64,000 nt of DNA from Pseudoneobacillus sp042683745 (GCF_042683745.1 NZ_JBHUJX010000008.1:434001-498000); one strand, 5' to 3'; positions 1 through 9,170 are shown, counted from the first letter of the stretch. Numbers and translations are program-made. The notes: generated by a model not told the origin, from the sequence alone.

Positions 1-2
1 CA

Positions 3-821
3 GCTGAGCGTCTATTCGTGTCACAACCAGCACTATCACAGCGACTTCAAAATATCGAAAAGGAATGGGGAACAAAGCTCTTTATCCGTTCTCAAAAAGG
101 ACTAGCTTTAACCCCTGCTGGGGAACATGTAATTCGTTTCGTGAATGAAACATTGCAAAAGGAAGAAGAAGTTCGTGAAGCACTCCACGCCCTGCAAAAT
201 GAAGTACATGGTACACTCAAAATTGCTGTTGCCTCCATTGTAGGGCAAAATTGGTTACCGCAAGTTCTTAAAATGTTTATTCAGCGTTATCCTCAAGCGA
301 AAATTTCACTTATTACCGGCTGGAGTAGTGAAATATTAAAAGCGATGTATGAGGATCAGGTTCATATTGGAATCATTCGAGGGACACCTGATTGGAAAGG
401 TGTTAAAATTCATTTGTTTAAAGATAGCCTGTATTTAGTAGATACTGAAATAACAAAACCAGAGCAAGTATTAGAAACAGATCGCCCCTTTATACAATTT
501 AAAAGCGATTCCAATTATTATCAGGAAATTCAAGATTGGTGGCATCGGAAATTTCAAACAACACCAAAGCGTACAGTTGTCGTCGATCAAATTGAAACAT
601 GCAAGCAAATGACTTTTAATGGAATTGGATATGCAATTCTTCCAGCGATTACTTTAAATGGTGCTGAGAAAAATATTTTTAAAATCCCATTATTAGATGA
701 AAATGGAGAGTCATTAAGTCGTGATACTTGGTTATTAGGATATGAATCTGCATTTGAATTAAAGCAGGTGAAAGCATTTGTTGAGTTAATTCAAGAATTT
801 ATACAGAACGCAGGACATTAG
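3..821 (+). CDS. ccpC: LysR-family regulator CcpC, 5' truncated by the window edge
   Basis: Transcriptional regulator of the LysR family. In B. subtilis CcpC represses citB and citZ and responds to citrate. The reading frame is already open at base 3 and encodes AERLFVSQPALSQRLQNIE, the second half of the winged helix-turn-helix, so the true start lies upstream of the window. The GTG at 18 is an internal codon, not the start. The visible 272 residues hold the rest of the HTH, a linker helix and the two-lobed effector domain (including ISLITGWSSE and DQVHIGIIRG). The identification rests on my recollection of close similarity to B. subtilis CcpC and on its position before dapD (ccpC is ykuM, dapD is ykuQ). 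No ykuN/O/P flavodoxin genes intervene. Confidence 0.88.
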   Translation, partial: AERLFVSQPALSQRLQNIEKEWGTKLFIRSQKGLALTPAGEHVIRFVNETLQKEEEVREALHALQNEVHGTLKIAVASIVGQNWLPQVLKMFIQRYPQAKISLITGWSSEILKAMYEDQVHIGIIRGTPDWKGVKIHLFKDSLYLVDTEITKPEQVLETDRPFIQFKSDSNYYQEIQDWWHRKFQTTPKRTVVVDQIETCKQMTFNGIGYAILPAITLNGAEKNIFKIPLLDENGESLSRDTWLLGYESAFELKQVKAFVELIQEFIQNAGH

Positions 822-896
822 ATTTTTTGCTTGTCTTGGATATAGTTGTTTGCTAAAGTATGATGTAGAAAATACCACTTTAAGGGGACTATAATA

Positions 897-1607
897 ATGA
901 AAATGATGGACGCAAATGAAATTATTTCTTTTATTCAAAATAGTAAAAAATCAACACCTGTAAAAGTATACATAAAAGGTGATCTCGAAAACATCAATTT
1001 TGGAGCTGAAACGAAAACATTTATTACCGGAAATTCTGGAGTCGTTTTTGGTGAATGGGCTGAAATTAGTGCAGCTATTGAAGAAAATAAAAGTAAGATT
1101 GAAGACTATGTGGTGGAAAATGATCGACGTAACTCAGCCATTCCATTACTAGATACGAAAAATATTAAAGCTCGTATTGAACCAGGTGCAATCATCCGTG
1201 ATCAAGTTGAAATTGGGGATAATGCTGTCATTATGATGGGTGCATCTATTAATATTGGTGCAGTCATAGGTGAAGGCACAATGATTGATATGAATGTTGT
1301 TCTAGGTGGACGTGCAACAGTAGGAAAGAATTGTCATATCGGAGCAGGCACAGTATTGGCGGGAGTTATTGAACCTCCATCAGCAAAACCTGTTATCGTA
1401 GAAGATGATGTGGTTATTGGCGCAAATGCAGTCGTTCTTGAAGGTGTGACAGTTGGAAAAGGTGCAGTAGTTGCAGCTGGTGCTATTGTAATTGATGATG
1501 TTCCACCAAATACAGTTGTAGCAGGAACACCTGCACGTGTAATTAAACAAATTGATGAAAAAACAAAATCTAAGACTGAAATCAAACAGGAATTGAGACA
1601 GTTATAA
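897..1607 (+). CDS. dapD: Tetrahydrodipicolinate N-acetyltransferase
   Basis: Cytoplasmic enzyme of the acetylated branch of diaminopimelate/lysine synthesis. It transfers acetyl from acetyl-CoA to tetrahydrodipicolinate. It has 236 residues, the usual family length. The N-terminal ~90 residues are the DapH/DapD-type N domain. From about residue 90 to 205 there are hexapeptide repeats of a left-handed beta-helix (for example VVIGANAVVLEGVTVGKGAV). The start ATG at 897 follows a weak AAGGGG ribosome site. An ATG two codons later is also possible. It lies directly before dapL, the next-but-one enzyme of the same pathway, with a terminator between them. It is a typical member with nothing missing. 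Confidence 0.95.
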   Translation: MKMMDANEIISFIQNSKKSTPVKVYIKGDLENINFGAETKTFITGNSGVVFGEWAEISAAIEENKSKIEDYVVENDRRNSAIPLLDTKNIKARIEPGAIIRDQVEIGDNAVIMMGASINIGAVIGEGTMIDMNVVLGGRATVGKNCHIGAGTVLAGVIEPPSAKPVIVEDDVVIGANAVVLEGVTVGKGAVVAAGAIVIDDVPPNTVVAGTPARVIKQIDEKTKSKTEIKQELRQL

Positions 1608-1617
1608 TAAAAATAGA

Positions 1618-1655
1618 GAAAGCGTGGATAGATCCTTCTTCCACGCTTTCTTTCT
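1618..1655 (+). terminator. Rho-independent terminator after dapD
   Basis: Perfect 10-bp stem GAAAGCGTGG / CCACGCTTTC (1618-1627 with 1641-1650), followed by a short T-rich stretch. It separates dapD from dapL, although the dapL ribosome site follows only ~20 bases later. It may therefore act as an attenuator rather than a full stop. Confidence 0.75.
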
Positions 1656-1684
1656 AATTTTTTAGGGAATTGGAGAGGAATAAA

Positions 1685-2803
1685 ATGAATCCTTTTGTAA
1701 AGATTCGAAGAGAATTACATCAAATACCTGAACTAGGATTTAAAGAAATTAAAACTCAAGCTTATTTATTGAATTATCTTTCTCAATTTACTGAAGACCG
1801 ACTAACGATTAAGAAATGGGAAACAGGACTTTTCGTGAAAGTACATGGCTTAAATCCGAGCAAAACCATTGGGTACCGTGCTGATATTGATGGACTTCCG
1901 ATTGTAGAAGAAACGGATTTGGACTTCCAATCCGTTCATGAAGGTAGAATGCATGCGTGTGGCCATGATTTTCATATGAGTATTGCGTTAGGAGTATTAA
2001 CTTATTTTGTTCATCATCCGATGAAAGATGACTTGTTATTTATTTTCCAACCAGCTGAAGAAGGACCTGGTGGCGCAGAACCGATGCTAAAGAGTGATAT
2101 AATGAAGGCATGGAAGCCTGATATGATCATGGCTCTTCATATCGCACCAGAATATCCTGTAGGAACAATTGCTGTAAAAGAAGGCCTCTTATTTGCCAAT
2201 ACTTCAGAACTATTTATTGATTTGAAAGGAAAAGGTGGACATGCGGCATATCCACATAAAACAAATGATATGGTGGTTGCAGCTTGTTCCTTAGTTTCCC
2301 AACTACAAACTGTCATTTCTAGAAATGTTGATCCACTTGATAGTGCCGTTATTACAATTGGTAAAATTTCAGGGGGAACTGTGCAAAATATTATTGCAGA
2401 GCGTGCACGAATAGAAGGAACAATCCGAACTCTTTCAGTTGAGTCGATGAAAAAAGTAAAAAAACGTGTGAAAGCAATCGTAAAGGGAATTGAAGTAGGC
2501 TTTGAATGTGAGACAACGATTGATTTCGGATGCATGTACCATCAAGTTTATAATCACGAAGAATTAACAAGAGAATTTATGGAATTTATCGAGAAAAGCG
2601 ATCAAATGACCTTATTTGAATGTAAAGAAGCTATGACAGGAGAAGACTTTGGATATATGCTCGAGGAGATTCCTGGATTTATGTTTTGGCTCGGGGTGGC
2701 TTCTGAATATGGACTTCACCATTCGAAGCTAAATCCTAATGAGATAGCGATTGAGAAAGCCATTACTTTCATAACGGACTATTTATCCCATCAAGCTCGA
2801 TAA
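1685..2803 (+). CDS. dapL: N-acetyldiaminopimelate deacetylase (M20 family)
   Basis: Removes the acetyl group from N-acetyl-LL-diaminopimelate, giving LL-diaminopimelate for lysine and peptidoglycan. It has 372 residues, close to the 374 of B. subtilis YkuR. M20/amidohydrolase metal-site motifs are visible: MHACGHD near residue 95, AEEGPGGAEP near 130, the lid domain around 175-290, and GEDFGYM near 318. The chosen ATG at 1685 has GGAGAGGA at 1672-1679 in front. A TTG at 1670 in the same frame would overlap that ribosome site and is rejected. The gene follows dapD, consistent with one pathway. The name dapL is also used for an unrelated aminotransferase; here it means the deacetylase. Confidence 0.93.
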   Translation: MNPFVKIRRELHQIPELGFKEIKTQAYLLNYLSQFTEDRLTIKKWETGLFVKVHGLNPSKTIGYRADIDGLPIVEETDLDFQSVHEGRMHACGHDFHMSIALGVLTYFVHHPMKDDLLFIFQPAEEGPGGAEPMLKSDIMKAWKPDMIMALHIAPEYPVGTIAVKEGLLFANTSELFIDLKGKGGHAAYPHKTNDMVVAACSLVSQLQTVISRNVDPLDSAVITIGKISGGTVQNIIAERARIEGTIRTLSVESMKKVKKRVKAIVKGIEVGFECETTIDFGCMYHQVYNHEELTREFMEFIEKSDQMTLFECKEAMTGEDFGYMLEEIPGFMFWLGVASEYGLHHSKLNPNEIAIEKAITFITDYLSHQAR

Positions 2804-2988
2804 TTGTCATTTTTATGTAGTAAATAGGCAGATTATTTTATTCTTTAAGATAGAAATGTTACACTTAATATGCATATGGAAATATTTCCAGGGCTTGTAT
2901 TTCATTTAGAATAAGGGCAAAACATGTAAGGGAATCTTATCTTTAAGTTGAATAATGTGATCTTAATTAAAATTATTATTACTTAATA

Positions 2989-3017
2989 TTGACTAAAAAG
3001 AGGGTATTCCCTATAAT
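2989..3017 (+). promoter_or_regulatory. Consensus sigma-A promoter for the peroxiredoxin gene
   Basis: TTGACT (2989-2994), a 17-base spacer and TATAAT (3012-3017). This is nearly perfect sigma-A spacing and sequence, and it sits 69 bases before the ATG of the next gene. The AT-rich stretch just upstream could hold a peroxide-responsive operator, but I cannot see a convincing PerR box. Confidence 0.75.
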
Positions 3018-3085
3018 GGAAATTGTCGAAGGAAAACAAATGAGAGTACATATGACTTTTAATTATTTAATTGGAGGGATTAGAC

Positions 3086-3634
3086 ATGCCAGAACGTATG
3101 GTAGGTAAACAAGCACCACGTTTCGAAATGGACGCAGTATTATCTAACAAGGAATTTGGTAAAGTAAGCTTAGAAGAAAATATGAAAAATGGTAAGTGGA
3201 CTGTCCTTTTCTTTTATCCAATGGACTTTACTTTCGTATGCCCGACTGAAATTACTGCGATGTCAGATCGATTCGATGAGTTCGAAGATTTAGATGCTGA
3301 TGTGATTGGCGTATCAACTGATACAATTCATACTCATCTTGCTTGGATCAAAACAGACCGTAAAGAAAATGGTCTTGGCGATTTAAACTATTCATTAGCT
3401 GCAGATACAAATCATACCGTTTCCCGTGAATATGGTGTGTTAATTGAAGAGGAAGGGATTGCTCTTCGTGGATTATTCATCATCAGCCCTGAAGGTGAAT
3501 TAATGTACTCTGTTGTCAATCATAATAATATTGGCCGTGATGTAGATGAAACATTACGTGTGTTACAAGCGCTTCAAACAGGTGGCTTATGCCCAGCTAA
3601 CTGGAAACCTGGACAAGCTACATTAAAAGTGTAA
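3086..3634 (+). CDS. ykuU: 2-Cys peroxiredoxin (YkuU-like, AhpC/TSA family)
   Basis: Thiol peroxidase that reduces hydrogen peroxide and organic peroxides in the cytoplasm. It has 182 residues. The peroxidatic cysteine is C52 in the motif DFTFVCPTE, and the resolving cysteine is C169 in GGLCPANW, so this is a typical 2-Cys enzyme. The ATG at 3086 has GGAGGG at 3073-3078. An in-frame TTG at 3071 overlaps that site and is not used. It has its own strong promoter and a terminator. The next gene is a thioredoxin-like oxidoreductase (YkuV), which could supply reducing power. That link is inferred from the shared ykuU-ykuV order in Bacillus. Confidence 0.93.
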   Translation: MPERMVGKQAPRFEMDAVLSNKEFGKVSLEENMKNGKWTVLFFYPMDFTFVCPTEITAMSDRFDEFEDLDADVIGVSTDTIHTHLAWIKTDRKENGLGDLNYSLAADTNHTVSREYGVLIEEEGIALRGLFIISPEGELMYSVVNHNNIGRDVDETLRVLQALQTGGLCPANWKPGQATLKV

Positions 3635-3644
3635 AAGTCATTTT

Positions 3645-3673
3645 AGACCTAACGATGGTGTTAGGTCTTTTTC
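3645..3673 (+). terminator. Terminator after ykuU
   Basis: Stem AGACCTAAC / GTTAGGTCT (3645-3653 with 3660-3668), then a T tract. It is placed 10 bases after the stop codon and just before the first copy of the dispersed repeat. Confidence 0.85.
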
Positions 3674-3679
3674 AAAGTT

Positions 3680-3800
3680 GTCAGCTCCAGGCGCCATCGG
3701 CTCGAGGTCAAATGTTCTCCATCAAAACGTCAAAGAACGACTTTCTGGGTGGAGAAGCATTTGCTTGTCGCCGATAATCGGGCGCCTTACGCTTTTCTTA
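3680..3800 (+). repeat. Dispersed intergenic repeat, copy 1 (short form)
   Basis: First of eight related copies. It begins GTCAGCTCC and ends CGCTTTTCTTA. The central hairpin has arms TTCTCCA / TGGAGAA around the conserved loop CAAAGAACG. The outer stem GGCGCC+ATCGGC pairs with GCCGAT+GGCGCC near the 3' end. The 5' block (GTACAGGATGTAC...GTCGAC) found in most other copies is deleted here. It lies between ykuU and ykuV and could reach the ykuV leader, whose ATG is 38 bases further on. Confidence 0.85.
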
Positions 3801-3837
3801 AACCGTGATGATTATGTAAATGAGAGGAGAGAGATAG

Positions 3838-4290
3838 ATGAAATTACGGGAACCAATGCCAGAACTTACCGGTGCAACAGAATGGTTAAATGGAGAAGTT
3901 ACAAAGGAACAATTAGTTGGAGAAAAGCCAACCTTAATCCATTTTTGGTCAGTCAGTTGTTATTTATGTAAAGAAGCAATGCCACAAGTCAATCAATTCC
4001 GTGATCAATATAAAGATAAATTAAATGTTGTGGCTGTCCATATGCCTAGGTCTGAGGAAGATTTAAATATGGAAGAAATTAAAAAAAGTGCTGCTGAACA
4101 TGGTATCATACAACCCATTTTCGTTGACAACGATCATAAATTAACAGAGGCCTTTGAAAATCAATATGTTCCTGCGTATTATGTATTTGATAAAGACGGA
4201 AATCTTCGCCATTTCCAAGCAGGTGGAAGCGGCATGAAAATGTTAGAAAAACGTGTAAACCGTGTTCTTGATGAAATGGAAAAAGCTTAA
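3838..4290 (+). CDS. ykuV: Thiol-disulfide oxidoreductase YkuV (thioredoxin fold)
   Basis: Small cytoplasmic redox protein of the TlpA/ResA-like thioredoxin superfamily. It has 150 residues, against 148 in B. subtilis as I recall it. The active site is C41-Y-L-C44 in SVSCYLCKEAMPQ, and the cis-proline strand is seen at QYVPAYYVFD. There is no signal peptide or membrane segment, so it is cytosolic, unlike ResA. The start ATG follows GAGGAGAGAG. It lies downstream of the peroxiredoxin gene but is separated from it by a terminator and a repeat, so separate transcription is likely. Confidence 0.92.
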   Translation: MKLREPMPELTGATEWLNGEVTKEQLVGEKPTLIHFWSVSCYLCKEAMPQVNQFRDQYKDKLNVVAVHMPRSEEDLNMEEIKKSAAEHGIIQPIFVDNDHKLTEAFENQYVPAYYVFDKDGNLRHFQAGGSGMKMLEKRVNRVLDEMEKA

Positions 4291-4297
4291 ATAAATG

Positions 4298-4330
4298 AAA
4301 CAGCAATCCTTTGGGTTGTTGTTTTTTTAT
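4298..4330 (+). terminator. Terminator after ykuV
   Basis: Stem AACAGCAATCC / GGGTTGTTGTT with G-T pairs and a 3-base loop, followed by a run of seven T. It begins about 8 bases past the stop codon. Confidence 0.8.
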
Positions 4331-4460
4331 TTTTCAATCTATTTTAATTTTTTGAAAAAAATAATACAAAAGACTGGAAAAATACTTCGAAACTCGATAT
4401 ATTTATATTTACGTTCTAAATTTTAAAAATTTTCAAAGTTCTAACAAAGGGAGGGTCATC

Positions 4461-6221
4461 ATGAATACGTTTAAAAAACTGAAATCATACTATTGGCCAT
4501 ATGTGAAATATTTTTTCTGGTCGATTGCGTTTCTATTGCTTGTCACTGCAATTACTGTTGTGTATCCAATCATTTTGCAGTTGACCATTGACGAAGTTGT
4601 TCTAAATAAAAAGTATAGCTGGGTTCCATATTTAGCGATTGGATTTATTGTCCTGATGGCGATAAAAGGGGTAGCAACATACATAAACCAATATTACGGA
4701 GATTTATTTGGGATCAAAGCCGTTTATAAATTGCGGAATTCCTTATATGAAAAGCTTCAATTTTTACCTTTTCGTTATTATGATAACGCAAAAACCGGAG
4801 ATCTCATGTCCAGATTAACAGCAGATGTCGAAGGGTTTCGATTCTTTCTGTCATTCGGTATTTCCGAGCTAGTGAGATTAGTTATTTTAATAGCGATAAG
4901 TGTTGTAGTCATGTTCTATTATTCGATTCCTTTAACATTAGTGACGTTAGTGACATTACCATTTTTAGCAATCGTTGTTTTTAAGTTTGAAAAAGCGGCT
5001 CATGCTGCGTTTAGGGGAATTAGAAAGTCATTTGGTCGTTTAAATACAAATGTTCAAGAAAATATTAGTGGAATTAATACAGTTAAATCTTTATCAAGAG
5101 AAGATTTTGAAATTGGTAAATTTAATGATTCGAACGGTGATTATAAAGAAAACTATTTAACAGCTTCAAAGGTGTGGGCTAAATTTTTCCCGTTAATGGA
5201 GTTTTTAGGGAATATGAGTGTTGTCTTTTTATTAGCTTATGGAGGCTTTCTAGTTATCGATGGGCAATTAAAGCCAGGGGAACTTGTTGCTTTTTATAGT
5301 CTTGTTTGGTATATCATCTGGCCAATTGTAAACTTAGGATTTGTCATTAATTTATTTTCACAAGCAAAAGCATCAGGAGAGAGGCTTCTTGAAGTTTTAG
5401 AAGAAGAAAAAGAAATTTCAGAAGGTGAACATTCACTTGAAATCGAAAAGCTTCGAGGAGAAGTAGAATTTAATAATGTGACTTTGCGTTATGATGCAGA
5501 ATCCAAAGATGCTCTCTATAATATCTCATTTAAAGCCCATCAAGGAAAAGTAATTGGTCTTATTGGTTCTACTGGTTCGGGGAAAACGAGCTTAACCCAA
5601 TTAATGACTCGATTTTATGAACCGATTAATGGAGAAGTTTATATCGACGGACGAAATGTTAATGAATATTCTTTGCATTCTTTAAGAAGAAATATTGGAT
5701 TTGTCCTTCAAGAATCCTTCTTGTTTTCATCTACGATCAGGTCAAATATTTCTTACGGAAGACCAGATGCAACTATGGAAGAAATTATCGATGCGGCGAA
5801 ACGAGCTCAAGCCCATGACTTTATTATGGAGCTCCCTGATGGTTATGAGACCGTGTTAGGTGAAAGAGGAATGGGACTATCTGGTGGTCAAAAGCAGAGA
5901 ATAGCGATAGCGAGAGCGATTTGTGTTGACCCTAGTATTTTAATTCTAGACGATGCAACAAGTGCAGTTGATATGGAAACTGAATTTAAAATCCAAAAAG
6001 CATTGAAGGAAGTAATGAAGGGGAGAACTACCTTTATTATTGCCCATCGAATTTCATCATTAAAACATGCTGATGAAATATTAGTATTAGAAGAAGGACG
6101 AATTGTTGAACGTGGAGTTCACAGTACACTTGTTCAAAATCAAGGATTATATCAAAGAATTTATGACATTCAATATAAAGATCAAACGGTCATTTTGCCA
6201 ACCCAATCAGGGTTAGCTTAG
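4461..6221 (+). CDS. ABC exporter subunit 1 (degenerate-site half-transporter)
   Basis: Fused membrane-ATPase half-transporter of the type IV (MsbA/Sav1866-like) ABC exporter family, 586 residues. Six membrane helices occupy about residues 15-305. The ATPase domain follows from ~340: Walker A GSTGSGKTS near 368-376, signature LSGGQ near 473-477, Walker B ILILDD near 493-498, and H-loop AHRISSL. The residue after Walker B is Asp rather than the catalytic Glu, so this subunit contributes the weak ATP site. It is 11 bases from a second exporter gene with the reciprocal defects, so the two form a heterodimer. It resembles B. subtilis YfiB/YknU-type proteins. The substrate is unknown; drugs or lipids are typical. 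Confidence 0.9.
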   Translation: MNTFKKLKSYYWPYVKYFFWSIAFLLLVTAITVVYPIILQLTIDEVVLNKKYSWVPYLAIGFIVLMAIKGVATYINQYYGDLFGIKAVYKLRNSLYEKLQFLPFRYYDNAKTGDLMSRLTADVEGFRFFLSFGISELVRLVILIAISVVVMFYYSIPLTLVTLVTLPFLAIVVFKFEKAAHAAFRGIRKSFGRLNTNVQENISGINTVKSLSREDFEIGKFNDSNGDYKENYLTASKVWAKFFPLMEFLGNMSVVFLLAYGGFLVIDGQLKPGELVAFYSLVWYIIWPIVNLGFVINLFSQAKASGERLLEVLEEEKEISEGEHSLEIEKLRGEVEFNNVTLRYDAESKDALYNISFKAHQGKVIGLIGSTGSGKTSLTQLMTRFYEPINGEVYIDGRNVNEYSLHSLRRNIGFVLQESFLFSSTIRSNISYGRPDATMEEIIDAAKRAQAHDFIMELPDGYETVLGERGMGLSGGQKQRIAIARAICVDPSILILDDATSAVDMETEFKIQKALKEVMKGRTTFIIAHRISSLKHADEILVLEEGRIVERGVHSTLVQNQGLYQRIYDIQYKDQTVILPTQSGLA

Positions 6222-6232
6222 GAGGTGCTACG

Positions 6233-8053
6233 ATGCAGAAGAAAAAAATTAATGAAAATGTTTTGAAACGATTTCATTATTCCACTGATCAAGTCATAGA
6301 TCAACCCTTTAACTGGAAGCAAATGACTCGATTATTTAGTTATATGAAGCCGTATCGAAAGAGATTGCTGCCTTTATCCATTGCCATGGTTATTATTTCA
6401 ACCCTAGTGCGACTAACCATACCGATTTTAATCGGAGTATATATATTTGATAATGCTCTCATTAAAAAAGATACTAATCTTTTAACCATTTTAGTTTGCA
6501 CAGTGGGTGGACTTTATCTTACATCATATTTGGCAAATATTTTTCGAATAAAATGGATGAATGAACTTGGGCAAAGTGTGATCTATGATTTGCGCAAGCA
6601 TTTATTTACGCATGTGCAAAATTTATCCCATCGCTTTTTCGATCAGCGTTCTGCAGGTTCGATTCTCGTGCGGATTATGAATGATATTAACTCTCTACAA
6701 GAATTGTTTACAAATGGGGTTATTAACCTTTTGATGGACATTGTCTTGTTAATTGGGATTATTATTATATTATTTACGTTGAGCCCTGCTTTAACGCTAG
6801 CTGTTCTTGTCATCTTACCAATCATGTTTTTTATTTCGACTAGCCTAAGGAAAAATATTCGACGTGCTTGGCAGCTTGTCCGTTTAAAGCAAGCAAAGAT
6901 GAACTCTCATTTAAATGAAAGTATTCAAGGGATTCGTGTAACGCAATCGTTCACCCAAGAAAAAGAGAATATGTCCTTTTTTGAAGGAGTAAACTTTGAA
7001 ACATATGAAAGCTGGAGAATTGCCTCAAAGAAAAATGCAATGTTTAGACCTCTAGTTGAATTGACGAATGCACTAGGTACAGCCGTCCTTATATGGTATG
7101 GTGCAAGCCTGATTCAGAACACAACTCTCACGATTGGGGAATTTGTTTCATTTGCCTTTTATTTAGGAATGTTCTGGGAGCCAATTTCACGACTCGGTCA
7201 AGTATATAATCAGCTGCTAATGGGGATGGCCTCTTCGGAGAGAATATTTGAGTTCTTGGATGAAAAGCCTTTAGTAGCGGAGAAAGTAAATGCGATTCAA
7301 ATCAATGAATTAAAGGGTCATATAAAGTTTGAAAAAGTAGAATTCTCATATGACACAAAACGAACAGCACTAAATGGAATTGATTTAGAAATTCAATCTG
7401 GAGAAACAATAGCTTTAGTTGGACATACTGGGTCAGGAAAAACAACAATTGCGAATTTGATCAGTCGTTTTTATGATGCTACAGGTGGTTTAGTGAGAAT
7501 TGATGGCTATAATATAAAGGATATTTCACTGAAAAGTCTCCGTAACCAAATAAGTGTTGTTCTTCAGGATACGTTTATTTTCTCTGGTACAATAATGGAA
7601 AATATCCGTTTTGGAAAACCTGACGCGACTGACGATGAGGTCATGAAAGCTGCGGAAGCGGTAGGTGCTAATACATTCATTGAGAAGCTTTCAAACGGTT
7701 ATTTAACAGAAGTAGAGGAAAGAGGAAATGTTTTATCCGTAGGTGAAAGACAATTATTGTCTTTTGCGAGATCGCTCCTTGCTAACCCTAGGATTTTGAT
7801 TTTAGATGAAGCGACCGCAAGTATTGACACTGAAACAGAATTGAAGATACAGCATGCCTTAAAAACATTATTATCGGGGCGAACAGCTATTATTATTGCC
7901 CATCGATTATCGACGATAAGGGAAGCAGATAACATCTTTGTCCTTGATCATGGTCATATTATCGAGCAGGGAAATCATCAGCAATTAATGGATATACAGG
8001 GTGAATATTATCATCTTGTCAAAGCTCAGTACCAAGTATCGAGTGCTAGCTAA
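6233..8053 (+). CDS. ABC exporter subunit 2 (catalytic half-transporter)
   Basis: Partner of the preceding gene, 606 residues, with about 20 extra N-terminal residues and six membrane helices near 40-325. ATPase motifs: Walker A GHTGSGKTT near 396-404, Walker B ILILDE near 521-526 with the catalytic Glu present, and H-loop AHRLSTI. The signature is LSVGE instead of LSGGQ. With subunit 1 this gives one canonical site (Walker motifs of this subunit plus LSGGQ of the other) and one degenerate site, the arrangement known from TM287/288, BmrCD and LmrCD. The start ATG has GGAGGTG just upstream. Translation is probably coupled to subunit 1. The stop codon lies inside a long terminator hairpin. Confidence 0.9.
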   Translation: MQKKKINENVLKRFHYSTDQVIDQPFNWKQMTRLFSYMKPYRKRLLPLSIAMVIISTLVRLTIPILIGVYIFDNALIKKDTNLLTILVCTVGGLYLTSYLANIFRIKWMNELGQSVIYDLRKHLFTHVQNLSHRFFDQRSAGSILVRIMNDINSLQELFTNGVINLLMDIVLLIGIIIILFTLSPALTLAVLVILPIMFFISTSLRKNIRRAWQLVRLKQAKMNSHLNESIQGIRVTQSFTQEKENMSFFEGVNFETYESWRIASKKNAMFRPLVELTNALGTAVLIWYGASLIQNTTLTIGEFVSFAFYLGMFWEPISRLGQVYNQLLMGMASSERIFEFLDEKPLVAEKVNAIQINELKGHIKFEKVEFSYDTKRTALNGIDLEIQSGETIALVGHTGSGKTTIANLISRFYDATGGLVRIDGYNIKDISLKSLRNQISVVLQDTFIFSGTIMENIRFGKPDATDDEVMKAAEAVGANTFIEKLSNGYLTEVEERGNVLSVGERQLLSFARSLLANPRILILDEATASIDTETELKIQHALKTLLSGRTAIIIAHRLSTIREADNIFVLDHGHIIEQGNHQQLMDIQGEYYHLVKAQYQVSSAS

Positions 8054-8099
8054 ATAATGAAAGGCGTGTGGTCATATAACCACACGCCTTTCATTATTT
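8052..8099 (+). terminator. 21-bp perfect hairpin overlapping the exporter stop codon
   Basis: Perfect 21-bp inverted repeat (8052-8072 with 8079-8099) and a 6-base loop. The left arm includes the TAA stop of the exporter gene. The core is GGCGTGTGGT / ACCACACGCC. There is no long T run after the right arm, so it may act more as a 3'-end stabiliser than as a classic terminator. Confidence 0.75.
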
Positions 8100-8168
8100 G
8101 CTAAAATTTTGAAACTTTTATTAAGTAAAAACGTCAGTTATTAAAAGATATATAATGGGGTGAAGTTT

Positions 8169-9095
8169 TTGAAAAAATGGTGTAAGACATTAGTATCCTT
8201 TATCTTTATTTTATTACTAGCGGCTTGTAGTAGCGATAGCAAAGAGAGTGCAAAATCCGATTTGGGAAGTGCTTTGGATCAGGCAACTAGTGAAATGGAA
8301 AATTCCCTTTCGATGGGTGGAAGTTCGGAACAAAAGTCAAAGTCAGTTTCTGCTGAAACGAAGAAGAGTGTGGAACGGATGGTTATTTATAAAGCAGATG
8401 TCCGCTTGCGAGTGAAAAATTATGAAAAAGCCCAGCAAGAATTAGAGATAAAAGCTAAAAACTTAGGCGGCTTCGTTGTTCAATCAAATGTATATCGAAG
8501 TGACGGCAAGCAAATGAGTGGGACGATCACTTTAAGAATACCTGGAGAGCACTTCGGACAGTTTCTTCAAGATGCTGAAGGAATGGCAGAGGAAGTAATT
8601 GAAAGAAATGTAAATGGGGAAGATGTTACGGAAGAATATGTAGATTTAGAATCTCGTTTGCGTTCTAAGCGTGTCGTAGAGGAAAGATTACTTGATTTTA
8701 TGAAAAAGGCTCAGAAGACAGAAGATTTATTACGGATTTCAAATGATTTAGGTGTTGTTCAAGAAGAAATTGAGAAAGTTTTAGGTCGAATGAAATATCT
8801 TGAAAATCAAACCTCCTATTCAACGATTACGATTAATCTTTATGAAGAAAATGTCATTATACCAAAAATTGAAAAAGGAGAATTGGATACTTGGGAAAAA
8901 ACTAAAAAACAATTTGTGACAAGTACAAATTTCCTTTTAAGTGCTTTTTCAGGTCTTTTTGTTTTTATAATTGGGAATCTTCCCGTATTACTATTCATTA
9001 CTGCAATTCTATTCATTTTATATTTTATTATGAAGAGGTACATGAAACGACCTACTGATGTAAACCATTCCATACACCGTGATGAAGATCAGTAG
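8169..9095 (+). CDS. DUF4349 lipoprotein
   Basis: Membrane-anchored lipoprotein of the DUF4349 family, function unknown. The signal peptide is MKKWCKTLVSFIFILLLAAC with lipobox L-A-A-C, followed by a low-complexity Ser/Lys/Glu linker. The conserved domain runs from about residue 70 (MVIYKADVRLRVKNYEKA) to 235. It includes a coiled-coil-like stretch with EEYVDLESRL and the repeated-Glu segment VQEEIEKVLGRM. A membrane helix near 255-285 and a basic tail end the protein. I chose the TTG at 8169 because GGGGTGA sits 6 bases before it; a GTG at 8160 has no ribosome site. No partner is evident nearby, and ktrC follows separately. Confidence 0.8.
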   Translation: MKKWCKTLVSFIFILLLAACSSDSKESAKSDLGSALDQATSEMENSLSMGGSSEQKSKSVSAETKKSVERMVIYKADVRLRVKNYEKAQQELEIKAKNLGGFVVQSNVYRSDGKQMSGTITLRIPGEHFGQFLQDAEGMAEEVIERNVNGEDVTEEYVDLESRLRSKRVVEERLLDFMKKAQKTEDLLRISNDLGVVQEEIEKVLGRMKYLENQTSYSTITINLYEENVIIPKIEKGELDTWEKTKKQFVTSTNFLLSAFSGLFVFIIGNLPVLLFITAILFILYFIMKRYMKRPTDVNHSIHRDEDQ

Positions 9096-9170
9096 AATTC
9101 TTCCCATTTCATTATAAAAATGCTAAGATGAAGGCAGAATTTATGCACCCATATGCTGGAGGTACTTTTT

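Noticed and set aside
2960..2990. PerR-like operator before the peroxiredoxin gene
   Set aside because: The stretch AATTAAAATTATTATTAC is merely AT-rich and does not give a clean TTATAATNATTATAA palindrome.
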